Of a stretch of 11,152 bases of DNA, positions 1-6,291 are shown piece by piece. Positions within the stretch are counted from its first letter, which is position 1. Each line of letters begins with the position of its first letter. Below the pieces are notes generated by a model, which was not told the DNA's origin, made no database searches, and was given only the letters and a program-made list of their open reading frames with translations. A program made the position numbers and the translations under genes. This stretch comes from JAHEDH01 sp965364515 (GTDB taxonomy: Bacteria; Actinomycetota; Acidimicrobiia; Spongiisociales; ZC4RG35), in contig CBDTXZ010000099.1 of NCBI GenBank assembly GCA_965364515.1, positions 1 to 11,152 of the forward strand, given 5' to 3'.

Positions 1-101
1 GACATGTGGGGGGCGACCCCCACACCCCCGAGCCCGGCAAACCCGCGCACAACCGTCCCGACGGCAGCAACGATCACACCTGCCGCAGGGGGGGGACCCA
101 T
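1..101 (-). CDS. Doubtful partial minus-strand ORF running off the left edge
   Basis: Reading leftwards from an ATG at 101-99, the frame stays open for 33 codons to the window edge. It has a GGAGAGAG sequence ending 4 nt before the ATG, which could act as a Shine-Dalgarno site. The peptide starts MGPPPAAGVIVAAVG and is rich in Ala, Gly and Val, possibly a membrane segment or signal anchor. It would be divergent from the sigma factor, with the lower-GC DNA of about 160-260 between them as shared promoter space. The hairpin at 5-24 lies inside it, and 33 codons are too few to judge coding bias. No family is recognised. An alternative in-frame ATG at 125 lacks a ribosome site. Confidence 0.22.
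   Translation of the reverse strand, partial: MGPPPAAGVIVAAVGTVVRGFAGLGGVGVAPHM
5..24. other. GNRA-loop hairpin at the left edge
   Basis: Arms TGTGGGGG (5-12) and CCCCCACA (17-24) pair perfectly over 8 bp around a GCGA loop, which fits the GNRA tetraloop class when read on the + strand. No T-run follows on the + strand, so this is not a canonical intrinsic terminator in that direction; the minus-strand continuation lies outside the window. It may be the 3' end of an upstream transcript or part of a structured RNA cut by the window edge. The fold is seen directly; the role is unknown. Confidence 0.4.
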
Positions 102-320
102 CGGACTCTCTCCGCAGCAGTGCATTGCCCAGCGCACAGCGGACGCCGCACGGCGCACACCGCATATTTCCATGTCCATTTCGCCCAGGAATCACGGGAC
201 TATTCACAACATGACGGGGTTTCAGTTAGACGAAAGCCGCGAAATGTCATATGGTGTGTGTGAGACGACCGGTTCATCCGTCGTCTCTGGTCCATTTCTC
301 GCTATCCCACGAAAGAGCCG
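102..320 (+). promoter_or_regulatory. Leader and promoter region of the sigma factor gene
   Basis: No convincing gene is seen on the + strand across positions 1-320. Base composition falls from about 165 to 260 relative to the flanking DNA, as expected for a promoter region. A TATGGT hexamer at 250-255 fits the actinobacterial TANNNT -10 element and would place transcription start near 262. TTAGAC at 226-231 is a poor -35 match at 18 nt spacing, and TTCACA at 203-208 is a better -35 match without a good -10. The predicted start coincides with the first base of the hairpin at 262-287. The promoter is an inference from pattern only. Confidence 0.3.
262..287 (+). promoter_or_regulatory. Inverted repeat in the sigma factor 5' leader
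   Basis: GAGACGAC (262-269) and GTCGTCTC (280-287) are perfect inverted repeats separated by 10 nt, ending 33 nt before the ATG at 321. As RNA this forms an 8-bp stem near the probable 5' end of the mRNA; as DNA it could be an operator just downstream of the -10. The repeat is seen directly; its function is not known. Confidence 0.4.
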
Positions 321-1265
321 ATGACTCTCGCATCGTCCCGATACTCGTCCCCGCTCGTCGATGAACGGGGACGGTTGACAACCGACCTCACGGCCCAGTA
401 CCTCGATGAAATCGGACAGCACGAACTCCTCACTGCAGATGACGAGGTCGCGCTCGCCCAGACCATCGAGGCCGGCGAAGAGGCAGCCAAGAAACTCGAA
501 GCCGGTGTCGACGACCCCAAAGAGCGGGTCCGTCTCCGCCGCCTCGTACGCGAAGGGCAGCGGGCGAAAGACCGCTTCGTGTCCGCCAACCTCAGGTTGG
601 TCATCTCGAACGCCCGGAAATACGCCTCTTCGAAGATCGAGCTCCTCGACCTGATCCAGGAGGGGAACCTCGGACTGATCCGCGCCGTAGAGAAGTTCGA
701 CTGGCGCAAGGGCTTCAAGTTCTCGACCTACGCGACCTGGTGGATCCGGCAGGCGATGACTCGCGGAATCGCGATGCACAGCCGAACCATCAGGGTGCCG
801 GTTCACATGCACGACCTCGAGCTGCAGGTCCGCAAGACAACGGCACGACTCGAGTCCGAGTTCGGCCGGCCGCCGAGCGACGCAGAGATCGCGGAGCACT
901 CGGGCCTCGACCAAGAGCAGGTGCAGAAGGTGCGCGAGCTCGTCGGCACGGTTTCGATGGAGACGCCCATCGGCGAGGACGGCTCTGCCGAGCTCGGCGA
1001 TCTGATCCCCGACGACGACACCCCATCGCCCGAAGATCTCGCCACGGCGAGAGACGAAGCCGATCAGGTGCTCGCCGCACTGGCGCACCATCTCTCGGAG
1101 CGTCAGGCCAGGATTCTCATCTTCCGTTACGGGCTCGACGGCAATCCGCCGAGGACTCTCGACGAGATCGGCGAGATGTTCGACCTCACTCGGGAGCGGA
1201 TCCGTCAGCTCGAGAAGCGGGCGCTCTCCAAGCTCCGCCACCCCTCGGTGTCGCTGCTGCGCTGA
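321..1265 (+). CDS. RNA polymerase sigma factor, sigma-70 family, group-2-like
   Basis: This is a 314-residue sigma factor that would direct core RNA polymerase to promoters. Region 1.2 lies at about residues 22-52, region 2 at 81-160 with the core-binding stretch DLIQEGNLGLIRAVEKFD (110-127) and the -10 recognition helix with FSTYATWWIRQ (134-144), region 3 at about 160-237, and region 4 at 246-313 with a C-terminal helix-turn-helix (RTLDEIGEMFDLTRERIRQ, 278-296). It lacks the long N-terminal extension usual in actinobacterial primary sigma factors. The segment after the -10 helix reads IAMHSRTIRVP, where housekeeping factors usually have IADQARTIRIP. Both features suggest an alternative group 2 factor (SigB/HrdA-like) rather than the housekeeping one. 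The ATG at 321 is preceded by a weak AAAGAG. It is monocistronic, ending at the hairpin terminator at 1290. The family is certain; the class within the family is an inference. Confidence 0.95.
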   Translation: MTLASSRYSSPLVDERGRLTTDLTAQYLDEIGQHELLTADDEVALAQTIEAGEEAAKKLEAGVDDPKERVRLRRLVREGQRAKDRFVSANLRLVISNARKYASSKIELLDLIQEGNLGLIRAVEKFDWRKGFKFSTYATWWIRQAMTRGIAMHSRTIRVPVHMHDLELQVRKTTARLESEFGRPPSDAEIAEHSGLDQEQVQKVRELVGTVSMETPIGEDGSAELGDLIPDDDTPSPEDLATARDEADQVLAALAHHLSERQARILIFRYGLDGNPPRTLDEIGEMFDLTRERIRQLEKRALSKLRHPSVSLLR

Positions 1266-1289
1266 TACGAGCCTGAGACTCGACACGAC

Positions 1290-1330
1290 AGAGAGCCCCG
1301 CCGATGCGGCGGGGCTCTCTGTTTCGTTTC
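1290..1330 (+). terminator. Intrinsic terminator, probably bidirectional
   Basis: A perfect 13-bp stem pairs AGAGAGCCCCGCC (1290-1302) with its complement at 1308-1320 around a 5-nt GATGC loop, followed by GTTTCGTTTC on the + strand. It sits 25 nt after the sigma factor stop. The minus-strand small ORF ends at 1346, just across the hairpin, so the same stem could stop the converging transcript, although its minus-strand tail is only moderately T-rich. Confidence 0.9.
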
Positions 1331-1345
1331 TGGGCCTTCAGTTGT

Positions 1346-1666
1346 TCAGGATCGTGTTCGGCCGATGTCGATCCCGGTCTGCTGGCCAGCGCGCCGAATG
1401 ACATCGGTCGGGCTCGTGCCGGCATCGAGGCTGGCCGCGTCGAGACCGTCCCAGGAGACCGGCATGTCCCCGGACGAGTTCCGTCGGGATCGCATGCTCC
1501 ACTGACCGAACAGCGTGGCTCCGGCAGGAGGATGCCCGGTCTCGAGATCGGTTCGGTTCTGGCGGATGGCTTCTGGCATGGTCGTCGCTGTCATGGAGTT
1601 CATGGGCTGGCATCTACCCGAACCGTGCCGATCCCAATCCTCGCCGGGAAGTTGTCCGGGAATCAC
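1346..1666 (-). CDS. Probable small hypothetical protein coupled to the lipoprotein gene
   Basis: A 106-codon frame starts at GTG (1666-1664), overlapping the TGA stop of the lipoprotein gene (1665-1663) as GTGA, a standard sign of translational coupling. GGAG lies 4 nt before this GTG. Third positions are mostly G or C, roughly three quarters by eye, with no rare-codon cluster. The frame fills an otherwise empty 400-base gap and ends 16 nt short of the terminator T-tract. The product is basic and hydrophilic, with no signal peptide or membrane segment, and I recognise no family. Residues 22-32 contain three Met codons (ATG at 1603, 1594 and 1579), so a shorter product of about 80 residues is possible, though none of these has a clear ribosome site. 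The frame stays open upstream beyond 1666, which weakens the argument from length alone. Expression is an inference. Confidence 0.42.
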   Translation of the reverse strand: MIPGQLPGEDWDRHGSGRCQPMNSMTATTMPEAIRQNRTDLETGHPPAGATLFGQWSMRSRRNSSGDMPVSWDGLDAASLDAGTSPTDVIRRAGQQTGIDIGRTRS

Positions 1667-2841
1667 CCCGCTCCGGACCCCGGTATCCAGGCGGCCATCT
1701 CCCAGCCGCGATGCTCGACGCTCGTCCCATCCAGGGAGTGCACGCGAATCACCGCCTCGTCGGCTGTCCTGGTCGGCAACGCGAACGAAGCGGAATCCGA
1801 AGACCACAGCGAAATCGCCCTGTCGTACTGATCCCAGAACGGAAGGTAGGCAGCGGCAAACACCCCGGAAGGGCGGAACTCCGGATACTCGGTCGGTTCT
1901 CCTCCGCTCCACGTCTTCGGCTCCAGGAGGTCGCCGTCGCCTCGCTCGGTCCACAGCAGGGTGGTCCCATCGGGGCTCCACTGGACGAGATCGATGGTGC
2001 CGCCGCCGACAGTTGCGATGGCGCTGCCGGACCAGTCGACGACGTCGATGCGCTGCACTCCAGGGCCACCTACGACGAGAGCCAACCTGTCGGATCCTGG
2101 GAACATGCGGACCTGGCCGTCGATCGATGCGAGCTCGACAGTGGTGAGATCGTCCGGATCCATCAGGACCACAGAGGACGACGCCTGCTGGAAGACAACC
2201 GGGGTGAGAGCCCCGGACACCGTTGGACCGAGACGGATCGCGATCACGATCCCCTCATCGACCCATACCGGAGCCGGGAACGATCCGCTCTCCTCGCCGA
2301 TGTCCTCTACCTCGCCGCTTGCAGCGTCGATGATCCCGAGCGATGTCCCTGCCACGTGGGCGATCAGTCGCTCTCCGTCGGGGGACCAGTCGAAGAAGAA
2401 GGGTGCGGGGGTTTCGAGTGGAGTGACGACTTCACTTGCCACCTCGATCACTCCGAAGATGAGGCCGTCGGCGGCCGCATTTCCGAGAAATGCAACGCGG
2501 CTACCGGTGGGATCCCATGCATAGAAGAAGGGCACGGTCGGTGTATCGAGTTCGATACGCTCTCCGTCGTCGATGACGGCACTCACGCGGGACGGCTCTC
2601 CGTCGACGGCAGTCCACACGAGCGCACCGCTCGCGGCGGGAGTGACCTGGCTGATCGAACCGCTCGATTCGATTCCAGTGATCTCGGCCTCCTCGACGAT
2701 GCCGATCTCCCCGCCGTTCCAGACCATCAGACCGCCGGCCGCTTCCTGCTGCATCGAAGTCGTGGACGGCTCGGTGGTCTCAGAGCACCCGAGCCCGAGC
2801 AGGGCGATCATGGACACGACCAGGAGCAGCTTCGAAGACAT
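1663..2841 (-). CDS. Putative TolB/WD40-like beta-propeller lipoprotein
   Basis: This is a 392-residue exported protein. The N-terminus has Lys4, a hydrophobic stretch (5-18) and a lipobox-like LLGLGC with the acylation site at Cys19, followed by a Ser/Thr-rich linker, so it is probably anchored to the outer face of the cytoplasmic membrane. The body has repeated propeller-blade motifs of the TolB/PD40 type: AWDPTGSRVAFLG (108-120), DWSPDGERLIAH (151-162) and QWSPDGTTLLW (287-297). Such propellers usually mediate protein or ligand binding, and the partner here is unknown. The frame extends 186 codons upstream, but the signal peptide fixes the start at ATG 2841, where TACGAT lies 6 nt before the ATG (leaderless). 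It is divergent from the AsnC gene across 78 bp, and its stop overlaps the start of the small ORF downstream. The lipoprotein call is confident; the propeller call is good; a specific function cannot be given. Confidence 0.85.
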   Translation of the reverse strand: MSSKLLLVVSMIALLGLGCSETTEPSTTSMQQEAAGGLMVWNGGEIGIVEEAEITGIESSGSISQVTPAASGALVWTAVDGEPSRVSAVIDDGERIELDTPTVPFFYAWDPTGSRVAFLGNAAADGLIFGVIEVASEVVTPLETPAPFFFDWSPDGERLIAHVAGTSLGIIDAASGEVEDIGEESGSFPAPVWVDEGIVIAIRLGPTVSGALTPVVFQQASSSVVLMDPDDLTTVELASIDGQVRMFPGSDRLALVVGGPGVQRIDVVDWSGSAIATVGGGTIDLVQWSPDGTTLLWTERGDGDLLEPKTWSGGEPTEYPEFRPSGVFAAAYLPFWDQYDRAISLWSSDSASFALPTRTADEAVIRVHSLDGTSVEHRGWEMAAWIPGSGAG

Positions 2842-2847
2842 CAGGCG

Positions 2848-2853
2848 ATCGTA
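2848..2853 (-). promoter_or_regulatory. -10 element of the lipoprotein gene (leaderless)
   Basis: TACGAT on the minus strand fits TANNNT and ends 6 nt before the ATG at 2841, placing transcription start at or next to the start codon. There is no Shine-Dalgarno sequence in front of this ATG. No good -35 is visible at 16-18 nt. Confidence 0.5.
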
Positions 2854-2907
2854 GGGTGGGGCCACTGCCATCGGACATGAGGCAGAGCGCATCGTTGTCG
2901 GGAGCGG

Positions 2908-2913
2908 TACGCT
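2908..2913 (+). promoter_or_regulatory. -10 element of the AsnC-family gene (leaderless)
   Basis: TACGCT fits TANNNT and ends 6 nt before the GTG at 2920. This spacer is divergent with the lipoprotein promoter, with the two -10 hexamers 54 nt apart. Lrp/AsnC proteins often regulate their own promoter, so the 2854-2907 stretch is the natural place for a binding site, although no clean long dyad is visible there. Confidence 0.45.
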
Positions 2914-2919
2914 GCCGGA

Positions 2920-3417
2920 GTGCCGCAGCCGACTCCACCGACCAGATTCGCCCTCGACGACCTCGACCGACGGATCATCGAGCTGTGGCGCCAGGAGCCG
3001 AGGATCGGTGTGCTCGAGACGTCGCGACGCCTCGAAGTCGCACGTGGAACGATCCAGGCCCGCATCGACAAGATGATCGAAGCCGGAGTCATCGCCGGAT
3101 TCGGGCCGGAGTTGGATATCACCCGTCTCGGATTCTCGGTCCTCGGGTTCACGACGATCGAGGTTGCCCAGGGACGGACCGACGAGGTCATCGATCATCT
3201 CTCGACGATCCCATTCGTCCTCGAAGCCTTCTCGATCGCAGGACAGGGCGATCTGCTCGTTCGAATCGGTGCAACCACGAACGAGGAGCTCATGGCTGTC
3301 CTGCAGCAGATCCTGCAGTCTCCGGCTGTTGACCGGGCTTCGACGGCGATCGCTCTCGCCAACCACATCGCATACAGAACCGCCCCGTTGATCGAGCAAC
3401 TCACCGCCGAGAGCTGA
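2920..3417 (+). CDS. Lrp/AsnC family transcriptional regulator
   Basis: This is a 165-residue DNA-binding regulator of the feast/famine class. The N-terminal winged helix-turn-helix spans about residues 12-60, opening with LDDLDRRIIELW and continuing through VLETSRRLEVARGTIQARI to the KMIEAGVIAGF wing. A C-terminal RAM (effector-binding, oligomerisation) domain follows at about 65-148, with the characteristic glycine turn in IAGQGDLLVRIG (106-117). Full length matches the family norm of 150-170. The start is GTG at 2920; no ATG is available before the helix-turn-helix, and a TACGCT hexamer 6 nt upstream suggests leaderless expression. It abuts the convergent fumarylacetoacetase gene with no spacer. 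Members of this family often respond to amino acids, so control of tyrosine or phenylalanine breakdown is a reasonable guess from position only; the effector cannot be read from the sequence. Confidence 0.93.
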   Translation: MPQPTPPTRFALDDLDRRIIELWRQEPRIGVLETSRRLEVARGTIQARIDKMIEAGVIAGFGPELDITRLGFSVLGFTTIEVAQGRTDEVIDHLSTIPFVLEAFSIAGQGDLLVRIGATTNEELMAVLQQILQSPAVDRASTAIALANHIAYRTAPLIEQLTAES

Positions 3418-4632
3418 TCACACGATCCGCCCGCGCACTTCCCCCAGCGAGACCGTCACCCCGTCGGCCCCGTTGACCGTGGCCGTGATGACGACCTCGT
3501 CGCCGTCCTCGAGGAATGTCGAGTCCCGGCCTCCGATGACCAGCGGTTCCTGACCGTTTCGGGTGATCTCCAACAACGAGCCCCATGACGACGGCGCGTC
3601 ACCGGAGATCGTCCCGGTAGCGATGAGATCGCCTGCCCTGATCGGGGTCCCGTTCGACGTCAGGTGCGCGATGAGTTGCGGCGCCGACCAGTACAGGGTG
3701 GATGCGTTCGTGGTGGAGATCCGGACTGCTGGTTCCCCGTGGCGCTTCAGCCAGGCGTCGAACGTGATGTCCAGGGCCCAATCCTCGGCGCCGCGCAGGT
3801 GTTCCGCCGGTTCCGGATCCTGATTCCCCTGCCGCGCCCGTCCACGTTGAACCGCTGCGACCGGCACCACCCAGGCAGACACCGAGGTGGCAAACGACTT
3901 CCCGAGGAACGGCCCCAGCGGTTGGTACTCGAAGGCCTGTATGTCTCGCGCGCTCCAGTCGTTCACGGCGACGACTCCGAAGAGATGGGCGGGGGCGGAG
4001 CGAGCATGAACGGGTGAGCCCGGTTCTGAGGGATTGCCGAGTACGAAGCCGAGCTCGATCTCGATGTCGAGTCGTCGGGTGGGCTCGAAACGAGGGCCAC
4101 CCTCGCCGTCGATGATTCCCATCGGCCGTCGGATTTCGGTCCCCGACACGACGACCGTCCCGGAACGACCGTGGTATCCGACCGGGATGTGCAGCCAATT
4201 CGGAAGCAGTGCCTCGGCGTCGGGCCGAAAGAGCCGACCGACGTTCTCGGCGTGCTGTCGCGAGCTGTAGAAATCGACGAAATCTCGAACCTGCCACGGC
4301 AGATGCAATCTGACATCGCGGCGCTCGACCAGGAGCGGGGCCACGCTCGGCTCGTGGTCGGCGTCGGCAAGCAGATCGCTGATGCGCTCCCGTACCCCAT
4401 TCCACACGTCCGGAGTGCGTTCGAGCAACGCGTTCAGTGAACCGGACATGAGAACGTCGGGTTCGACGACGCCCCGAAAGAGCCCGACGTTCGCAGCCCG
4501 ATGGAGATCGAACACCCACCTTCCGATTCCGACACCGAGGTGCCGATTGCCGCCCGTCGAAAAGACACCGTACGGCAGTTCATCCAGCGACCACTCGCCT
4601 GGAGCGACTTCGACCCACGGAGCGGCGCTCAC
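3418..4632 (-). CDS. fahA: Fumarylacetoacetase
   Basis: This 404-residue enzyme hydrolyses 4-fumarylacetoacetate to fumarate and acetoacetate, the last step of tyrosine and homogentisate degradation in the cytoplasm. The N-terminal FAH domain is followed by the catalytic mixed-beta fold. Every key residue known from mouse FAH has a counterpart: metal ligands Asp120 (DFYSSRQHA), Glu191 and Glu193 (LDIEIELGF) and Asp225 (NDWSARD), catalytic His127, and Arg136, Arg229, Gln232, Lys245 (GPFLGKSF) and Glu355 (SLLEIT). Length is close to the usual 410-420. The start is GTG at 4632, backed by a strong GGAGAGG Shine-Dalgarno about 5 nt upstream; a nearby ATG is out of frame. No other homogentisate-pathway gene (hmgA, hpd, maiA) is in the window, so the pathway must be encoded elsewhere. 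It is divergent from the SDR gene and convergent with the AsnC regulator. Confidence 0.97.
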   Translation of the reverse strand: MSAAPWVEVAPGEWSLDELPYGVFSTGGNRHLGVGIGRWVFDLHRAANVGLFRGVVEPDVLMSGSLNALLERTPDVWNGVRERISDLLADADHEPSVAPLLVERRDVRLHLPWQVRDFVDFYSSRQHAENVGRLFRPDAEALLPNWLHIPVGYHGRSGTVVVSGTEIRRPMGIIDGEGGPRFEPTRRLDIEIELGFVLGNPSEPGSPVHARSAPAHLFGVVAVNDWSARDIQAFEYQPLGPFLGKSFATSVSAWVVPVAAVQRGRARQGNQDPEPAEHLRGAEDWALDITFDAWLKRHGEPAVRISTTNASTLYWSAPQLIAHLTSNGTPIRAGDLIATGTISGDAPSSWGSLLEITRNGQEPLVIGGRDSTFLEDGDEVVITATVNGADGVTVSLGEVRGRIV

Positions 4633-4655
4633 GAATTCCTCTCCAACATGATTGC

Positions 4656-4680
4656 CGACGATACGCCGCCCCTATCGTCG
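4656..4680. promoter_or_regulatory. Perfect inverted repeat with facing -10 elements between FAH and SDR genes
   Basis: CGACGATA (4656-4663) and TATCGTCG (4673-4680) are perfect 8-bp inverted repeats separated by 9 nt. Each arm contains a TATCGT hexamer that fits the TANNNT -10 class. The right one (4673-4678, +) ends 7 nt before the GTG of the dehydrogenase. The left one (4658-4663, -) would give the FAH gene a leader of roughly 20 nt carrying its Shine-Dalgarno site. TTGCCG at 4652-4657 is a possible -35 for the + promoter, at a short 15-nt spacing. A dimeric repressor bound here could shut both genes. The repeat is seen directly; regulation is inferred. Confidence 0.5.
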
Positions 4681-4685
4681 AGGTC

Positions 4686-5432
4686 GTGAGTGAGGGTCTC
4701 GAGTTCGCAGGAAAACGCATCATCGTCACCGGCTCGTCGAGCGGCATCGGGGAGGCGACCGCTCGCCGGTTCGCAGCCCTCGGCGCCACTGTGGTCGTCA
4801 ACTCGGCCTCATCGGCCACGGCAGGGGAGCGGGTTGCAGCCGACCTCGGCAACGACTCGTTCTACGTCCGGTGCGACATCACACGGCCCGATGAACGCAG
4901 CCGATTGATCGAGAAGACGATCGAACGGCTCGGTGGGCTGGATGTGCTCGTCAACAACGCCGGTTGGACGAAGTCAGTGGATCACCGACAGCTCGAAGAC
5001 CTGACCGAGGAGGTCTTTCGCAAGACGTTCGAGGTGAACGTGGTGGGCACCTGGGAGCTGACCAAACTCGCGATCCCGCACCTGCACGGCGCCGAGGACG
5101 GCGTGGTGGTCACGGTCACGTCCATCGCCGGGCTCCGCCCGATCGGGAGTTCGATCGCCTACTCCATGTCGAAAGCGGCGCTCAACCACATGACGCTTCT
5201 CCTCGCCAAGAGCCACGGTCCGGTGCGATTCAACGCCGTCGCTCCGGGGCTCGTAGAGACCCCATGGACCGAAGACTGGGACGACATGCACCGGATGGTC
5301 TCCGAGAAATCGCCACTCGGACGGGTCGCCACCGCTGGCGATTGTGCCGAGGCCGTCTTGGCCGCGGTCAGGAATCGATACATGACTGGGGCGATCCTCG
5401 TCGTCGACGGCGGCATCACTCAGGTGATCTGA
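4686..5432 (+). CDS. SDR family NAD(P)-dependent oxidoreductase
   Basis: This is a 248-residue classical short-chain dehydrogenase/reductase. The Rossmann cofactor motif TGSSSGIG is at residues 15-22, the structural NNAG at 90-93, the active-site Asn at 118, the catalytic Ser at 146, and YSMSK at 159-163 supplies the Tyr and Lys. The C-terminal GAILVVDGG motif (235-243) is typical of the 3-oxoacyl-ACP-reductase-like/glucose-dehydrogenase-like branch. The substrate cannot be read from sequence. Asn39 at the end of strand beta-2, rather than an acidic residue, leaves the choice of NAD or NADP open. The GTG start at 4686 has a TATCGT hexamer 7 nt upstream and only a weak GAGG 2 nt away. It shares a 53-bp divergent spacer with the fumarylacetoacetase gene and converges on yaaA with 25 bp between stops. 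Confidence 0.93.
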   Translation: MSEGLEFAGKRIIVTGSSSGIGEATARRFAALGATVVVNSASSATAGERVAADLGNDSFYVRCDITRPDERSRLIEKTIERLGGLDVLVNNAGWTKSVDHRQLEDLTEEVFRKTFEVNVVGTWELTKLAIPHLHGAEDGVVVTVTSIAGLRPIGSSIAYSMSKAALNHMTLLLAKSHGPVRFNAVAPGLVETPWTEDWDDMHRMVSEKSPLGRVATAGDCAEAVLAAVRNRYMTGAILVVDGGITQVI

Positions 5433-5457
5433 CCAGGCAGCCGGGAGCCTCTGCGAT

Positions 5458-6225
5458 TCAGCCGCGCAGGAAGACGGGGGTGTCCGTGGTCGAGTCGTCC
5501 GGTGAGTACCGATAGCCGTCGCCGTCGAAATCGGCGATGCCTTTCAACGTGTCTACGCGGTTCCTGAGGAGCCATGACGCCATGACGCCCCTCGCCCGTT
5601 TGGCGAAGAACGAGATGACCTTGTAGTCGCCGTTCTTGAGATCCTTGAAGACCGGCGTGATGACTCTCGCATCGAGCTTCTGGGCGTTGATGGAGCCGAA
5701 GTACTCCTGACTGGCCAGGTTTACGAGAGCTTTCGGGCGGGTGCGTGCGAGATCGGTGTTGAGGCGATCGGTGATGGTGTCGCCCCAGTAGCTGTAGAGG
5801 TTCTCACCGGCGGGGTTCGCCAGCCTGCTCCCCATTTCAAGGCGGTACGGCTGCATCAGATCGAGTGGGCGGAGCACGCCGTAGAGCCCCGACAGAATCC
5901 GAAGGTGGCGCTGGGCGTAGTTGAAGTCGCGGGCGTCGAACCGTTCCACGTCGAAGCCCTGGTACACGTCGCCTTTGAACGCGAGGATCGCCGGTCGCGA
6001 GTTCTCCGGCGTGAACGTCGGCTCCCAGTCCTGATATCGCTCGAAGTTCAATTCTGCGAGGGAATCGCTGATGCTCATGAGCGATCCGAGCTCTCGTGGA
6101 GTCTTTGCTGCGACGATGTCGACCAGCTCCGCCACCCGATCCGGGAACAGGGGCTCGCTGTGTTTCTTGGTGACCAGCGGAGACTCGAAATCGAGGGTCT
6201 TCGCCGGAGACAGGACGATGATCAA
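5458..6225 (-). CDS. yaaA: Peroxide stress protein YaaA (DUF328)
   Basis: This 255-residue cytoplasmic protein is almost the same length as E. coli YaaA (258). In E. coli, YaaA is induced by OxyR and limits peroxide damage by keeping free intracellular iron low; DNA binding has also been reported for the family. Family landmarks are all present: SPAKT at 6-10, FKGDVYQG at 83-90, the long HLRILSGLYGVLRPLD block starting at 107, LVNLASQEYF at 167-176 and SFFAKRARG at 205-213. The start is TTG at 6225, giving MIIVLSPAKT at the expected N-terminus, and a GGAGGT Shine-Dalgarno 6 nt upstream supports it. It is the last gene of the minus-strand run and has a 66-nt spacer from the reductase gene. No OxyR-type site was identified. 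Minus-strand TAGTCT, just before the Shine-Dalgarno site, is a possible -10. Confidence 0.97.
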   Translation of the reverse strand: MIIVLSPAKTLDFESPLVTKKHSEPLFPDRVAELVDIVAAKTPRELGSLMSISDSLAELNFERYQDWEPTFTPENSRPAILAFKGDVYQGFDVERFDARDFNYAQRHLRILSGLYGVLRPLDLMQPYRLEMGSRLANPAGENLYSYWGDTITDRLNTDLARTRPKALVNLASQEYFGSINAQKLDARVITPVFKDLKNGDYKVISFFAKRARGVMASWLLRNRVDTLKGIADFDGDGYRYSPDDSTTDTPVFLRG

Positions 6226-6291
6226 CTGGGTACCTCCGGATGCGAGACTAGAAGCCCCGGCGAGGCACCCGAAAACACCGTGCGGAGAGGC

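Noticed and set aside
372..384. TTGACA within a CGGTT-GAC-AACCG inverted repeat
   Set aside because: A perfect -35 hexamer by sequence, but it lies inside the sigma factor coding region, with no -10 at proper spacing and no gene for it to serve.
222..1286. A 354-codon open frame on the minus strand opposite the sigma factor
   Set aside because: It is exactly antisense to a clear sigma-70 gene. Long antisense frames are expected in high-GC coding DNA, and the product has no recognisable domain.
1304..1831. A 175-codon + strand frame after the sigma factor
   Set aside because: It starts inside the intrinsic terminator, has no ribosome site, and overlaps the lipoprotein and the better-supported minus-strand small frame.
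1711..2880. A 389-codon + strand frame opposite the lipoprotein
   Set aside because: It is antisense to a gene with a signal peptide, lipobox and propeller repeats. Its product is highly charged and low in hydrophobic residues, typical of a shadow frame.
2842..3399. N-terminal extension of the lipoprotein by 186 codons
   Set aside because: It would place the signal peptide in the middle of the protein and overlap the AsnC gene on the opposite strand; the hydrophobic signal and lipobox fix the start at 2841.
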